Part shown: positions 40,033-48,787 of the stretch, one piece after another
How the letters are laid out: each line of letters begins with the position of its first letter
Position numbering within the stretch: the stretch's first letter is position 1
Assembly: GCF_903819335.1 (NCBI RefSeq)
Contig: NZ_CAIJDE010000043.1
Location: 124,001-188,000, forward strand
Origin: Flavobacterium panici
Lineage (GTDB): Bacteria > Bacteroidota > Bacteroidia > Flavobacteriales > Flavobacteriaceae
Direction: 5' to 3'
DNA length: 64,000 nt
The notes under the pieces: generated by a model
The model's input: only the letters and a program-made list of their open reading frames with translations
The model's database searches: none
Told to the model about the DNA's origin: nothing
Program-made: the position numbers and the translations under genes

Positions 40033-40611
40033 TCATTTTTTCAAAGTCTGCTTTCGTATGCGACTTAAAGTTTCAGGCGTAATTCCCAAATAAGAAGCAA
40101 CCATATGCTGCGGAACTCGTAAGGCAATATGAGCCTGTTTTTCCATAAAGTTTTTATACTTTTCTTCGGCAGAATGGCTGATACTGCTGTTAATTCGGTT
40201 TTGACTTGCTACAAAACTTCTTTCAATAATCAAGTTTACCAAATCCTGAAATTGAGGAATACTTTTGGTAAGCATTGCAAAATTATCTTTACTTATCAAT
40301 AATACTTCGCTGTCTTCGATTGCATCGATATTAAAACGTGAAGGCGTTCCGTTCAAAAGGCTTTCCCGGTCTCCTATCCACCAATTTTCAATGGCAAAAT
40401 TAATAATGTGTTCGTTTGATTTATCATTTACACTATACGTTCGCAAGCAGCCTTTTGTGATAAAAGCATTAAAACGCCAAATATCACCTTCCTGAAGCAG
40501 GTATTGATTTTTTCTAAGTTTACGTACAACGGTAACTTCCCGAATCATTTCTAATTCTTCATCACTTAATTGTATCTGATTCAGTAAATATTTGGCAAAA
40601 ACTTCAAACAT
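40033..40611 (-). CDS. Crp/Fnr-family transcriptional regulator (copy 3)
   Basis: A 192-residue paralogue of the other two. The sensor half is close to copy 1 (shared S-I/A-I-E-N-W-W-x-G-D-R-E-S-L-L), and the recognition helix Y-L-G-I-T-P-E-T-L-S-R-I-R with E180/S183/R184 is the FNR type. It lies on the minus strand between DinB and the aldehyde dehydrogenase, and ends without a wing. Three such regulators within 5.5 kb with one DNA-reading motif should compete for one set of boxes. Confidence 0.93.
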   Translation of the reverse strand: MFEVFAKYLLNQIQLSDEELEMIREVTVVRKLRKNQYLLQEGDIWRFNAFITKGCLRTYSVNDKSNEHIINFAIENWWIGDRESLLNGTPSRFNIDAIEDSEVLLISKDNFAMLTKSIPQFQDLVNLIIERSFVASQNRINSSISHSAEEKYKNFMEKQAHIALRVPQHMVASYLGITPETLSRIRKQTLKK

Positions 40612-40683
40612 ATCTTGGGTATAAAAACTTTAAAAAGCTAATTTTTCTAGCCTAACAAAGATAATACAATTGCTCGCTTTCTG

Positions 40684-42318
40684 TTAAAATATATAATCTG
40701 TACTCAAGAAATTAGAATCGTGATCTCTTACAATTGAGTTAAACAATTTCTTATTGGCATCTGTAGCTTTAGTGGCAACAAGTGAACGAATTGAAAACGA
40801 ACGCAATGCATCAGATATGGATAAAGTTCCTTCTGCGCTGTCTTTTCTTCCGGTAAACGGGAAAACGTCCGGCCCGCGCTGCGACTGACAGTTGATATTT
40901 ACTCGGCTAACCAAATTCACAAACGGATCAATTAAACTAGCTACTTCTCTCGGATCTTCGCTAAAAATACTCACCTGCATTCCGTGCGACGCATTGATTT
41001 GGTAATTAATTGGTTCATCGATAGAATCAAAAGGAACAACCGGAATAATTGGCCCAAATTGCTCTTCATGATACAATTTCATTTTATCGTTTACCGGATA
41101 AACTACAGATGGAAATACAAATGAATTATTGGTGTATCCTCCGTTTTCATTTATAATTTTTGCTCCATTTGCCAACGCATCATCCAGACAATTTTTAAGA
41201 TAAGCTGGTTTATCAACTTCCGGAAGCGGTGTGATTTTTACATCTTTATCCCAAGGAAGTCCCGGTTTTAATGCTGCGACAGCTTCACTTAATTTTTGAA
41301 CAAATTCATCGGCAACATCTTTCTGCACAAAAATTAATTTTAATGCCGTACAGCGTTGTCCGTTAAAAGATAAAGCGCCCAATAAACATTCATTTACAGC
41401 AACGTTTATGTCAGCGTGTTTCGTTACAATGGCAGCGTTTTTAGCATCAAGACTTAAAATAGAACGCAGTCTGTTGGCTTTTGGATGTAGTTTTTTTAAT
41501 CCATTTGCAACATTACTTGAACCGATAAAAGCCAGTACATTCACTTTTCCGCTTTCCATTAATGGAGAAATAATCTCCGCTCCTCGTCCGTAAAGTGTAT
41601 TTACCGTTCCCGGAGGAAATGCTTCTTTAAAGGCATTTAATAACGGATAATGTGCTAAAACACCATGTTTTGGTAATTTAAACAAAATGGTATTTCCCAT
41701 TATTAAGGCCGGAATCAGTGTGGTAAAAATTTCATTTAAAGGATAATTAAATGGTCCCATACTCAAAACAACGCCCAGAGAAGAACGTCTGACTTGTGCC
41801 AAAACGCCTTCTGCTTCTTCAAATCTTGAAGATTGTCTGTCTAAATCTTTTAAGGCATCAATTGTAGCATTGATATATTCTACGGTTCTGTCAAACTCTT
41901 TGGTAGAATCAGGAAGGCTTTTTCCAATTTCCCACATCAAAAGTTTAATAACCAATTCACGCTGCTGAATCATTAAATACACAAATTTCTGCATACATTT
42001 AATTCTGTCTTCAACGCTCATTGTTGGCCAAACTCCTTGTCCGTCGTCGTAAGCTGCAACCGCTGCGTCTAGCGATTCTAATGCTTCTTTGGCAGAAGTA
42101 TGCGGAATTGTTCCAACAAGTTTACGTTTAAGTCCGTCTGCTCCATTAACAAAAACGGGAGAAAAAACCTCCGTAACGTCTCCGTTCCAAGGAACTAATT
42201 TACCGTTTAAGAGATATTCTCTTTGATGGATTTCTGAAATCTGATATTCTTGGGGGATTAGATTTTCTTCTGTAAAAAGGCCGTCAATAGCCGTTAAGGA
42301 TGCTTTTAAATTTTCCAT
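40684..42318 (-). CDS. Aldehyde dehydrogenase, GapN-like (NADP-dependent G3P dehydrogenase type)
   Basis: A 544-residue ALDH from the ATG at 42318 (an in-frame TTG two codons earlier is less likely). It has G-P-F-N-Y-P-L-N-E (Asn191), F-I-G-S-S-N-V-A (cofactor loop) and F-N-G-Q-R-C-T (catalytic Cys323). Family resemblance is to non-phosphorylating, NADP-dependent glyceraldehyde-3-phosphate dehydrogenases. The loop that normally reads E-L-G-G-K, with the general-base Glu, reads S-L-D-A-K here (S289-K293). Either a neighbouring acidic residue (Asp291) takes over or the activity differs. It is downstream of, and co-oriented with, no close partner. Confidence 0.88.
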   Translation of the reverse strand: MENLKASLTAIDGLFTEENLIPQEYQISEIHQREYLLNGKLVPWNGDVTEVFSPVFVNGADGLKRKLVGTIPHTSAKEALESLDAAVAAYDDGQGVWPTMSVEDRIKCMQKFVYLMIQQRELVIKLLMWEIGKSLPDSTKEFDRTVEYINATIDALKDLDRQSSRFEEAEGVLAQVRRSSLGVVLSMGPFNYPLNEIFTTLIPALIMGNTILFKLPKHGVLAHYPLLNAFKEAFPPGTVNTLYGRGAEIISPLMESGKVNVLAFIGSSNVANGLKKLHPKANRLRSILSLDAKNAAIVTKHADINVAVNECLLGALSFNGQRCTALKLIFVQKDVADEFVQKLSEAVAALKPGLPWDKDVKITPLPEVDKPAYLKNCLDDALANGAKIINENGGYTNNSFVFPSVVYPVNDKMKLYHEEQFGPIIPVVPFDSIDEPINYQINASHGMQVSIFSEDPREVASLIDPFVNLVSRVNINCQSQRGPDVFPFTGRKDSAEGTLSISDALRSFSIRSLVATKATDANKKLFNSIVRDHDSNFLSTDYIF

Positions 42319-42673
42319 ATACAAATGTTTAATTGGTAATTAAAACTCTAATAAAATTCGTTTTTGATTTTAACTTATTTCCCTAACAAATTAAGGAATG
42401 TTAAGCAGAACTATGTTAAAATTCTGTTATCACTTTCAATTGATAAACAATCAATATACCTTTTTTGTAAAACCAAAGAATACAACACATTACAGCAATA
42501 GAAAAAATCTTATTTATTTTATTTCGCTAATTTGATATTGAAAATTATTGATATTTAAAAAATAGAACGGCGATTATGCTTCAATAAAAAATTGAATTTG
42601 TGTATATACTAATTTCGCTCTAAATTTGCCCATTCTAAATTTGGTACAAAAATTTAGTTTTAAACAAACGAAT
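42319..42673. other. Divergent intergenic region with a TTGAT-type palindrome
   Basis: About 355 bp between the aldehyde dehydrogenase and monooxygenase genes. TTGATAAACAATCAA (42440-42454) is an FNR-like palindrome with a five-base spacer instead of four. It might serve either gene. Otherwise the DNA is AT-rich without clear structure. Confidence 0.45.
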
Positions 42674-44104
42674 ATGTGGACTACTTGCCCGGAATGCCAA
42701 GGTCGTGGTAAAAAAAGTCGAAGGCTTAGTAAAAAAGTACGGCTTAATTACCAAATAGCATTCGAAGAATTTGAAAAAACACAAGGCAATGGAACTCCTC
42801 CTGTTCGTCCTAAGGCTAACTTATACAAATGCCTTAACTGCAACGGATCTGGATTAATGGAATCTGCCAGTTTTCCTGAACCAGATACAGAAAATTTCCC
42901 TCACGTTGCTATTATTGGTGCCGGAATTGGCGGAACTGCACTTGCTGTTGCCTGTTTGCACCGAGGAATTCCTTTTACTATTTATGAGCGCGATAACAAC
43001 TTTTCTGCCCGATCTCAGGGCTACGGACTTACTTTGCAGCAAGCGAGTAAAGCAATCGAAGGATTGGGTATTTTTTCCTTAAAAGACGGCGTAGTTTCTA
43101 CACGACATTTGGTTCATACTCCCGAAGGAAAAGTGGTTGGCGAATGGGGAATTAGAAAATGGCTGCAGACTGATGGTAAAGTAGCTGCAAAACGTTCTAA
43201 TGTCCATATCGCAAGACAATCACTTCGCTTAGAACTTCTCGAACAGCTTGGCGGAGATGATGTTGTACAATGGGGACATCAATTAGTTGATTTTAAAGAA
43301 TGTGAAGATGAAAGTCTCGACATAAACTTTCTGGTAAATGGTGAAATAAAAAGCACAAAAGCCGATCTTATTGTGGGTGCCGATGGTATTCGCAGTTCGG
43401 TTCGAAAGCTTTTAATTGGGGACGATATTACGCCTTTACGTTATTTAGATTGTATTGTAATATTGGGCATTTGTCCGTTAAGTGCACTTGAAGGTGTTGA
43501 TAGTTCTTTACTGGATTCTGCAACTGTATTTCAAACCGCAAATGGCAATGAACGAATTTATATCATGCCTTATACTTCAGATTCTGTGATGTGGCAATTG
43601 AGTTTTCCAATGTCTGAAGATGAAGCAAAATCTTTAAGTGCTTTAGGGCCTTCAGCTTTAAAAGAAGAAGCTTGCCGCAGAACACAATGGCACGATCCAA
43701 TTCCGCAGATTTTAGAGGCAACTTTAGCCACTCAGATTTCGGGTTATCCTGTTTATGATCGTCAATTACTTGATTCTGAATTATTAGATAAAGGAGGCTC
43801 GTCAACATTAATTGGAGACGCTGCGCACCCAATGAGTCCGTTTAAAGGACAAGGTGCCAATCAAGCGCTTCTGGATGCATTGTCGCTCGCAAGGGCAATT
43901 GCAAAAGGATGTAAACCTTTATCGCAATGGAGAAAATCCGGAATCAGGAAAAGTGTATTAACAGAGTTTGAAGCCGAAATGTTAGAACGCAGCGCAGCCA
44001 AAGTAAGAGATTCTGCTGATGCTGCTCAGTTTTTGCATTCTGATATTGTGCTTCATGAAGGTGATGAACCAAGAGGTCGATGTTTGAAGAAAAAAGAAGC
44101 CTGA
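42674..44104 (+). CDS. FAD-dependent monooxygenase with N-terminal zinc-ribbon-like motif
   Basis: A 476-residue protein from the ATG at 42674; an in-frame TTG further upstream would add a poor 16-residue extension. Residues 1-60 hold two DnaJ-like C-x-x-C-x-G-x-G motifs (C5-x2-C8-x-G10-x-G12 and C53-x2-C56-x-G58-x-G60), which can bind one zinc. A group A flavin monooxygenase follows: G-A-G-I-G-G (82-87), D-G-I-R-S-S-V and G-D-A-A-H-P-M-S-P-F-K-G-Q-G. It hydroxylates an aromatic or similar substrate with NAD(P)H and O2. A zinc ribbon fused to this enzyme is unusual. No substrate can be deduced from the neighbours. Confidence 0.9.
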   Translation: MWTTCPECQGRGKKSRRLSKKVRLNYQIAFEEFEKTQGNGTPPVRPKANLYKCLNCNGSGLMESASFPEPDTENFPHVAIIGAGIGGTALAVACLHRGIPFTIYERDNNFSARSQGYGLTLQQASKAIEGLGIFSLKDGVVSTRHLVHTPEGKVVGEWGIRKWLQTDGKVAAKRSNVHIARQSLRLELLEQLGGDDVVQWGHQLVDFKECEDESLDINFLVNGEIKSTKADLIVGADGIRSSVRKLLIGDDITPLRYLDCIVILGICPLSALEGVDSSLLDSATVFQTANGNERIYIMPYTSDSVMWQLSFPMSEDEAKSLSALGPSALKEEACRRTQWHDPIPQILEATLATQISGYPVYDRQLLDSELLDKGGSSTLIGDAAHPMSPFKGQGANQALLDALSLARAIAKGCKPLSQWRKSGIRKSVLTEFEAEMLERSAAKVRDSADAAQFLHSDIVLHEGDEPRGRCLKKKEA

Positions 44105-44162
44105 CAAACTAACTGCAAATTACAACTTGCTGCTTCATAGTTAATTCCTACATTTTTTTCTT

Positions 44163-44170
44163 TATATTTG
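44163..44170 (+). promoter_or_regulatory. Candidate -7 promoter box
   Basis: TATATTTG fits TAnnTTTG, 56 bp before the bestrophin-like gene at 44227. Confidence 0.4.
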
Positions 44171-44226
44171 AGAGTCTTTTTCTGTTAATTCAGTCGTTTC
44201 ATTATTTCTAAAAAACAGCTAATCGT

Positions 44227-45006
44227 ATGGATACAGGTATTCTCTATCAAACTGAAGCGTGGGTAATTGCGCTATTGCTTTTTGTATTAATGCTTATTTC
44301 AAGTTTTATTGGGAAAGTAGCCGGAAATCATATTCGGAAGAAAAACCCTGAAGAAGAAAAAACGACAGAAACATCTTCACTTATTGCCTTGCTTTTTTTC
44401 TTACTGGCGTTTACATTTAGCATGAGCAGCGATCGTTACGATTCCCGAAGAAAAATTGTGGTTGAAGAATCCAATATCATTGGTACCGCTATATTGAGAA
44501 GTGATTTATATCCGGATTCAACACGTGCATTGTTTCGAAAAGATTTTAAGGATTATGTCGAAACAAGAATTTCATACTATAAAGTAGGTCCCGACACAAA
44601 AGGAATTTTAAAAGCTGATAGTTTATCACAGGTTATTTCTGCGAAATTATGGAAACGTGCGACCACTCTTTCAAAAGATCCGGCTAATCTTGCTGCGACA
44701 CAGCAAATGATTCCAGCACTTAATGACTTAATTGATGTTACTACTTCCCGCCTATCGGGAGAAAAAACAAAAGTTCCCGAAAGCATTTTAGTTATGCTAT
44801 TTTTTCTGTCTATGATAATTGCATTCTACAGTGGCTATTCTGAAGGGCTTAAAGGCAAAATTGACTGGTTAGTTCAAATTGGTTTTTGTCTTTTGGTTTC
44901 GCTAGTAATTTTATTTACACTCGATTTAGACAGACCACGCAGAGGTTTTGTAAATCTTGATGTTCCAAATCAAACTATAATTGATTTGAGGAAAAATTTT
45001 GAGTAA
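44227..45006 (+). CDS. Bestrophin-like (DUF4239) membrane protein
   Basis: A 259-residue protein with four predicted membrane helices: about 10-33, 55-72 (L-I-A-L-L-F-F-L-L-A-F-T-F-S-M), 192-209 and 216-236. A soluble helical region lies between helices 2 and 3. The motif F-T-F-S-M-S-S-D-R-Y-D-S-R-R after the second helix is characteristic of the DUF4239/bestrophin-like group. Relatives of bestrophins conduct anions, but this group is uncharacterised. It is monocistronic. Confidence 0.87.
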   Translation: MDTGILYQTEAWVIALLLFVLMLISSFIGKVAGNHIRKKNPEEEKTTETSSLIALLFFLLAFTFSMSSDRYDSRRKIVVEESNIIGTAILRSDLYPDSTRALFRKDFKDYVETRISYYKVGPDTKGILKADSLSQVISAKLWKRATTLSKDPANLAATQQMIPALNDLIDVTTSRLSGEKTKVPESILVMLFFLSMIIAFYSGYSEGLKGKIDWLVQIGFCLLVSLVILFTLDLDRPRRGFVNLDVPNQTIIDLRKNFE

Positions 45007-45051
45007 TTATTCTAACAATTATCATCATTTTTTTGTCTTTTTCTGGTTACT

Positions 45052-45079
45052 TGGCAAGATAATTTTATATATCTTGCCA
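45052..45079. promoter_or_regulatory. 10-bp inverted repeat upstream of the acyltransferase gene
   Basis: TGGCAAGATA (45052-45061) and TATCTTGCCA (45070-45079) are exact complements across 8 bp, 59 bp before the acyltransferase ATG. No T-run follows, so it looks more like an operator or RNA hairpin than a terminator. Confidence 0.5.
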
Positions 45080-45137
45080 TGACAAATCATGTGTTTTTCG
45101 ACGCCTTTAGTTTAATTTGACCGGATATAGATTAAAA

Positions 45138-46232
45138 ATGAATACGAATACAATTACCGCATCAAACCTTCAAACGAAACAACATTTTGAAATTCTCGAC
45201 GGACTAAGAGGCATTGCTGCGATTGCGGTTGTGATTTTTCATTTTATGGAATGGGTTTTTACAGATCCTGCCCAAAATTTTATCGGACACGGATTTTTGG
45301 CGGTCGATTTTTTCTTCTGTCTTTCCGGATTTGTAATTGGTTATGCTTATGATGATCGTATAGCAAAAATAGGGCTTCGTAAGTTTTTTATTTCGAGAAT
45401 TATTAGGCTTCATCCACTTGTAATTATAGGTTCTGTGTTAGGTTTACTGGCGTTTTTGTTTGATCCTTTTGGTGGTCATCCAGAATTGTACAGTACAGGT
45501 AAAATTGTTCTAACTTTTATCTGTTCTTTATTTCTTATTCCGTTGCCTGTTATTGCTGATCGTGGTTTTAATTTGTTCAGCTTTAATGCTCCGGCCTGGT
45601 CGCTCTTTTGGGAATATATTGCGAATATTGTGTATGCTTTTGTACTATGTCGCATTAGCCGATTTTACCTTCAAATTCTAACAATTCTGGCTGCTTTGGC
45701 TATTTGTTATGTAGCTTATAATTCAGATAATTTACTGGGAGGCTGGAGCGGTCCGACATTTTGGGACGGCTGTGCCCGAATCTCTTATTCTTTTTTAGCG
45801 GGTTTGCTTATTTATCGCTGCAACTGGGTTATTAAAAACAAACTCGGATTTATCAGTCTTACTATATTTTTGCTTATGGCTTTTTTAATGCCTTCTTCAG
45901 AATGGAACTGGCTGTCTGAACCTTTGGTAGTTTTGTTTTATTTTCCTTTGTTAATTGCTTTGGGCGCGGGTGCAGAACTAACACCAAACCTTAAAAAAAT
46001 CTGCGTATTTTCCGGAAAGATTTCTTATCCGTTGTACATGACGCATTATGCCGCCTTGTGGATGTTTGGCAATTATTATACTTCTCATAAACCATATACT
46101 TTACAGCTAACTATTATTACTATTTCCGGAACAATTTTGCTGGTTGCATTTGCTTATTTGGTAATGGTATTTTATGATATTCCGCTTCGAAAATATTTGA
46201 CTGAGAAATGGAATGGGAAAGCGGTTAAATAA
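45138..46232 (+). CDS. Integral-membrane acyltransferase (Acyl_transf_3 family)
   Basis: A 364-residue protein from the ATG at 45138 with about ten membrane helices. The family's beginning F-E-I-L-D-G-L-R-G-I-A-A-I-A-V-V-I-F-H-F includes the catalytic-type His (about residue 38); S-G-F-V-I-G-Y-A-Y and R-I-I-R-L-H-P-L follow. These enzymes O-acetylate glycans of exopolysaccharide, LPS or membrane lipids. There are no polysaccharide genes nearby. It is followed by unrelated lipoprotein genes on the same strand. Confidence 0.92.
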   Translation: MNTNTITASNLQTKQHFEILDGLRGIAAIAVVIFHFMEWVFTDPAQNFIGHGFLAVDFFFCLSGFVIGYAYDDRIAKIGLRKFFISRIIRLHPLVIIGSVLGLLAFLFDPFGGHPELYSTGKIVLTFICSLFLIPLPVIADRGFNLFSFNAPAWSLFWEYIANIVYAFVLCRISRFYLQILTILAALAICYVAYNSDNLLGGWSGPTFWDGCARISYSFLAGLLIYRCNWVIKNKLGFISLTIFLLMAFLMPSSEWNWLSEPLVVLFYFPLLIALGAGAELTPNLKKICVFSGKISYPLYMTHYAALWMFGNYYTSHKPYTLQLTIITISGTILLVAFAYLVMVFYDIPLRKYLTEKWNGKAVK

Positions 46233-46271
46233 GTTATTTTAAATATTAAAACTCAAATCAAATACTCAAAT

Positions 46272-46922
46272 ATGTATAAAAATACGCTGATTTTTTTCTT
46301 ATCTGTTTTACTGTTTTATGCCTGCAATAAAGTTGAAAAAAAGCCAATCAAAAAAACTGCAATTGTGAGCGATACTTTATCCAAAAAAGATACTTTAACC
46401 GTTGCACACCCGCCGGCAGAAGTATATTTTGATCCTGTTAATACTGTGATCAAAGAAGAATTTAAAGACTCTTTGTCTGCAAAATTCTCAGATTTGTCAA
46501 CTGATGATAAATTTATTATTACTGTTCCAAAGGGAAATATAAATGAGACAACATCAGTATTTCAAATTTTTAACAGCATTGGTGAATTGATATATGAAAA
46601 ATCTTTTAAAACAAGATACATAGCAAATGGTTATCATTTGATATATATTAAAAATGATGAAGAAATGGAAAAGTACATTTTAACTACAGCTAAAGAAATG
46701 GTTGATCCAGATTCTCTTACCGATATATCTGATAAAAATGAAATAGGAAAAGATGATATTTTTGGTCAGCCAAAAGATGAGTTTATGAACTACGATGTCT
46801 TTATAGAATGCCAAAATGATAAAAGGCCTTTGTTCTCCATTTCGCTTTCAGAAGAAGATACAACTTATATTGGATATTCTAAAAAACTGAAAAAAGCAGT
46901 TGATATTATAGGCTGTTGTTAA
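46272..46922 (+). CDS. Lipoprotein of unknown function
   Basis: A 216-residue protein with a lipoprotein signal, F-Y-A-C (Cys18), and a Lys/Thr-rich linker. The compact acidic domain ends in I-G-C-C. The AT content is high, and no family is recognised. It starts 39 bp after the acyltransferase and precedes another lipoprotein by 44 bp. Confidence 0.75.
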   Translation: MYKNTLIFFLSVLLFYACNKVEKKPIKKTAIVSDTLSKKDTLTVAHPPAEVYFDPVNTVIKEEFKDSLSAKFSDLSTDDKFIITVPKGNINETTSVFQIFNSIGELIYEKSFKTRYIANGYHLIYIKNDEEMEKYILTTAKEMVDPDSLTDISDKNEIGKDDIFGQPKDEFMNYDVFIECQNDKRPLFSISLSEEDTTYIGYSKKLKKAVDIIGCC

Positions 46923-46966
46923 TCATCTTTTATAAAAACATTTCGAAATCTATTTAAAAATATCCA

Positions 46967-47803
46967 ATGCAAAAAACAACTTTTATACTTTTTATAATTT
47001 CATTTTCCCTGTTCCTTTCTTGTCAGGAAAAAAGGAAAGAACACAAGAATATCCCGTTAAAAGAAATTGCAGAAGATAACTCAAAATTAGAATTAGAGAT
47101 TAAAGAAGATAGTATCTATCCCGTCTATGATCTGGCAGATAATACTACAGCCATTGTTATTACCATGTTTGAATCTGACACCATATCCAAATACGAAGAA
47201 ATTTACAGACGAATAAATGAAACCGATTCATTAGAAGCCGCTTTTTATGATCCTAAATCTGTAAAAAATAAAAAACTTGAATTTTATGATACTTTAGGAA
47301 TTGTCAAGCTTATTAAAAGTAAAAACTTAGAAAAGGAGATTAAAAAAATCATCGAACCAAAATATTATGTTTACGGAACTAAAGGTTTTGCAGAAATGAA
47401 AGTTGATGAAATAATCTGCAGAATCGACGATTGCAGAGAAAATTTTATTGGTTTGACCATCAAGAATTTTGATACCGCTAAAAACGGCAAACCACTTTTA
47501 TGTTCTAAAAAGCCATTAAACCTAAATTACGGAAAAGGCTATTTTCCCATTCAAAGAAAAATTCAAAAAATGGACGACAGTATCGTTTATAGATATAGTG
47601 ATGAAGACAGCACCAAAGTAAAAGTGTTTGCTAATATTGGTCCTGCCTATTTTGTTTATAATGATGATTTTTTATGGGGAAAAACTTCCGCTAAATCGAA
47701 AACCAAATTTCCCGAAAGAAGAATCCTTATTCATCAAAAAAACGATAAATTTAAAACCATATATCTTGAAGGATTAGATTTGCATGGTTATCGCTGTGAC
47801 TAA
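46967..47803 (+). CDS. Lipoprotein of unknown function
   Basis: A 278-residue protein with lipobox F-L-S-C (Cys19) and an acidic/lysine-rich linker (about 20-50). The mature domain is of mixed alpha/beta character with two Cys (C-R-I-D-D-C, about 149-154) that could pair. No family is recognised. It is convergent with the 171-residue lipoprotein gene, with only 8 bp between stops. It follows the 216-residue lipoprotein and is probably co-transcribed with it. Confidence 0.75.
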   Translation: MQKTTFILFIISFSLFLSCQEKRKEHKNIPLKEIAEDNSKLELEIKEDSIYPVYDLADNTTAIVITMFESDTISKYEEIYRRINETDSLEAAFYDPKSVKNKKLEFYDTLGIVKLIKSKNLEKEIKKIIEPKYYVYGTKGFAEMKVDEIICRIDDCRENFIGLTIKNFDTAKNGKPLLCSKKPLNLNYGKGYFPIQRKIQKMDDSIVYRYSDEDSTKVKVFANIGPAYFVYNDDFLWGKTSAKSKTKFPERRILIHQKNDKFKTIYLEGLDLHGYRCD

Positions 47804-47811
47804 ATCTAAAG

Positions 47812-48327
47812 CTACGGCAGCGATACATATTGTTTGTATTCTATTTTATTATCGCTGTTTTTATAAAAAACATAAGTGTCTTCGCCGCCTTGATAAAACA
47901 AGTTTATTTTTAATGTATCCTGCTCAATCCAGCTGTAGGTAACGTCTGCATCTGGAGCTTTCCATTCCTTATTTTTCTCTGGTAATTTTTTCAATAAATT
48001 CTTTTGCTCGTAATCTGGTGACTCTTTATAAAATATTTCATAAGCTCCGTCAAATGTGGTTTCGTTACATACACAGGTTTTATTTAAAGGATCATCGTAT
48101 CTCGACATACCGTTGTCGTTTTCTTTGCATTTGAAAAGAACTTCGGTAGGTTTTTCAGTCTCCTCAACCTCAATAATACTGTCAGTATCTTTATTCTTTT
48201 TTAAAAGATTTTCAGAATTGTCCTTATTATCGCTTTTTACATTTAAAGATTTATTCTCCTCATATTGATGTTTGCAGCTTATTAATGTTAGTACAGTTAT
48301 TAGCAGAAATAGTGCTTTTTTAATCAT
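47812..48327 (-). CDS. Lipoprotein of unknown function
   Basis: A 171-residue protein with lipobox L-I-S-C (Cys18) and a charged, Asn/Lys/Asp-rich linker to about residue 55. The small C-terminal domain contains C-K-E-N-D and C-V-C. The ATG overlaps the stop of the gene at 48320-48766 by 8 bp, so it is translationally coupled as the last gene of the sirtuin operon. No family is recognised. Confidence 0.75.
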   Translation of the reverse strand: MIKKALFLLITVLTLISCKHQYEENKSLNVKSDNKDNSENLLKKNKDTDSIIEVEETEKPTEVLFKCKENDNGMSRYDDPLNKTCVCNETTFDGAYEIFYKESPDYEQKNLLKKLPEKNKEWKAPDADVTYSWIEQDTLKINLFYQGGEDTYVFYKNSDNKIEYKQYVSLP

Positions 48328-48766
48328 TTTTATTTTCAGTTTTATCTTCTAAAGTTACTTTTCCAAAATTTATTTTTTCCATCTCGTACATAAAAGGCAT
48401 ATGAGAACCTGCTACCCATTCTCCATTTCGAAAAATAAAAGATAAATGTCTTCTAATAGAGCTTTCAGGAGTAAAAATTTGAAGATTATCTTTTTCATTA
48501 GGCTCATAATCAAAATCGAAACAATTTTTACTGTTAAGATCAACAAGTATTCTTTCATTTGTCAAATCTTCCGTTAAAGCTTTCTCTGGCATATACCCCA
48601 TTCCATCCATTGTAGTTTTACTCCAGCCCAAACATTTTTCTAACGTCCAGGTAAAATCGACACGTCTTTTTTGTCTGTTTTTTCGGGAATTCTTGTGGTG
48701 AATAATAGTATCCATTCCATTGGGAACGCAGGTACAAAGTTTGATTTCTTTTCCGCTTTGGCACAT
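48320..48766 (-). CDS. Small Cys-containing protein of unknown function
   Basis: A 148-residue protein beginning M-C-Q-S-G-K-E-I-K-L-C-T-C-V-P-N-G. It has no signal peptide, a basic stretch (R-K-N-R-Q-K-R-R), and no recognisable family. The early C-x-C and the adjacent His pair (I-I-H-H) might bind metal. The gene is 21 bp after the sirtuin stop and overlaps the next lipoprotein, so it belongs to the same operon. An immunity-like or sirtuin-partner role is possible but not shown. Confidence 0.65.
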   Translation of the reverse strand: MCQSGKEIKLCTCVPNGMDTIIHHKNSRKNRQKRRVDFTWTLEKCLGWSKTTMDGMGYMPEKALTEDLTNERILVDLNSKNCFDFDYEPNEKDNLQIFTPESSIRRHLSFIFRNGEWVAGSHMPFMYEMEKINFGKVTLEDKTENKND

Positions 48767-48787
48767 AGATTTTGATATTAAAAATCG

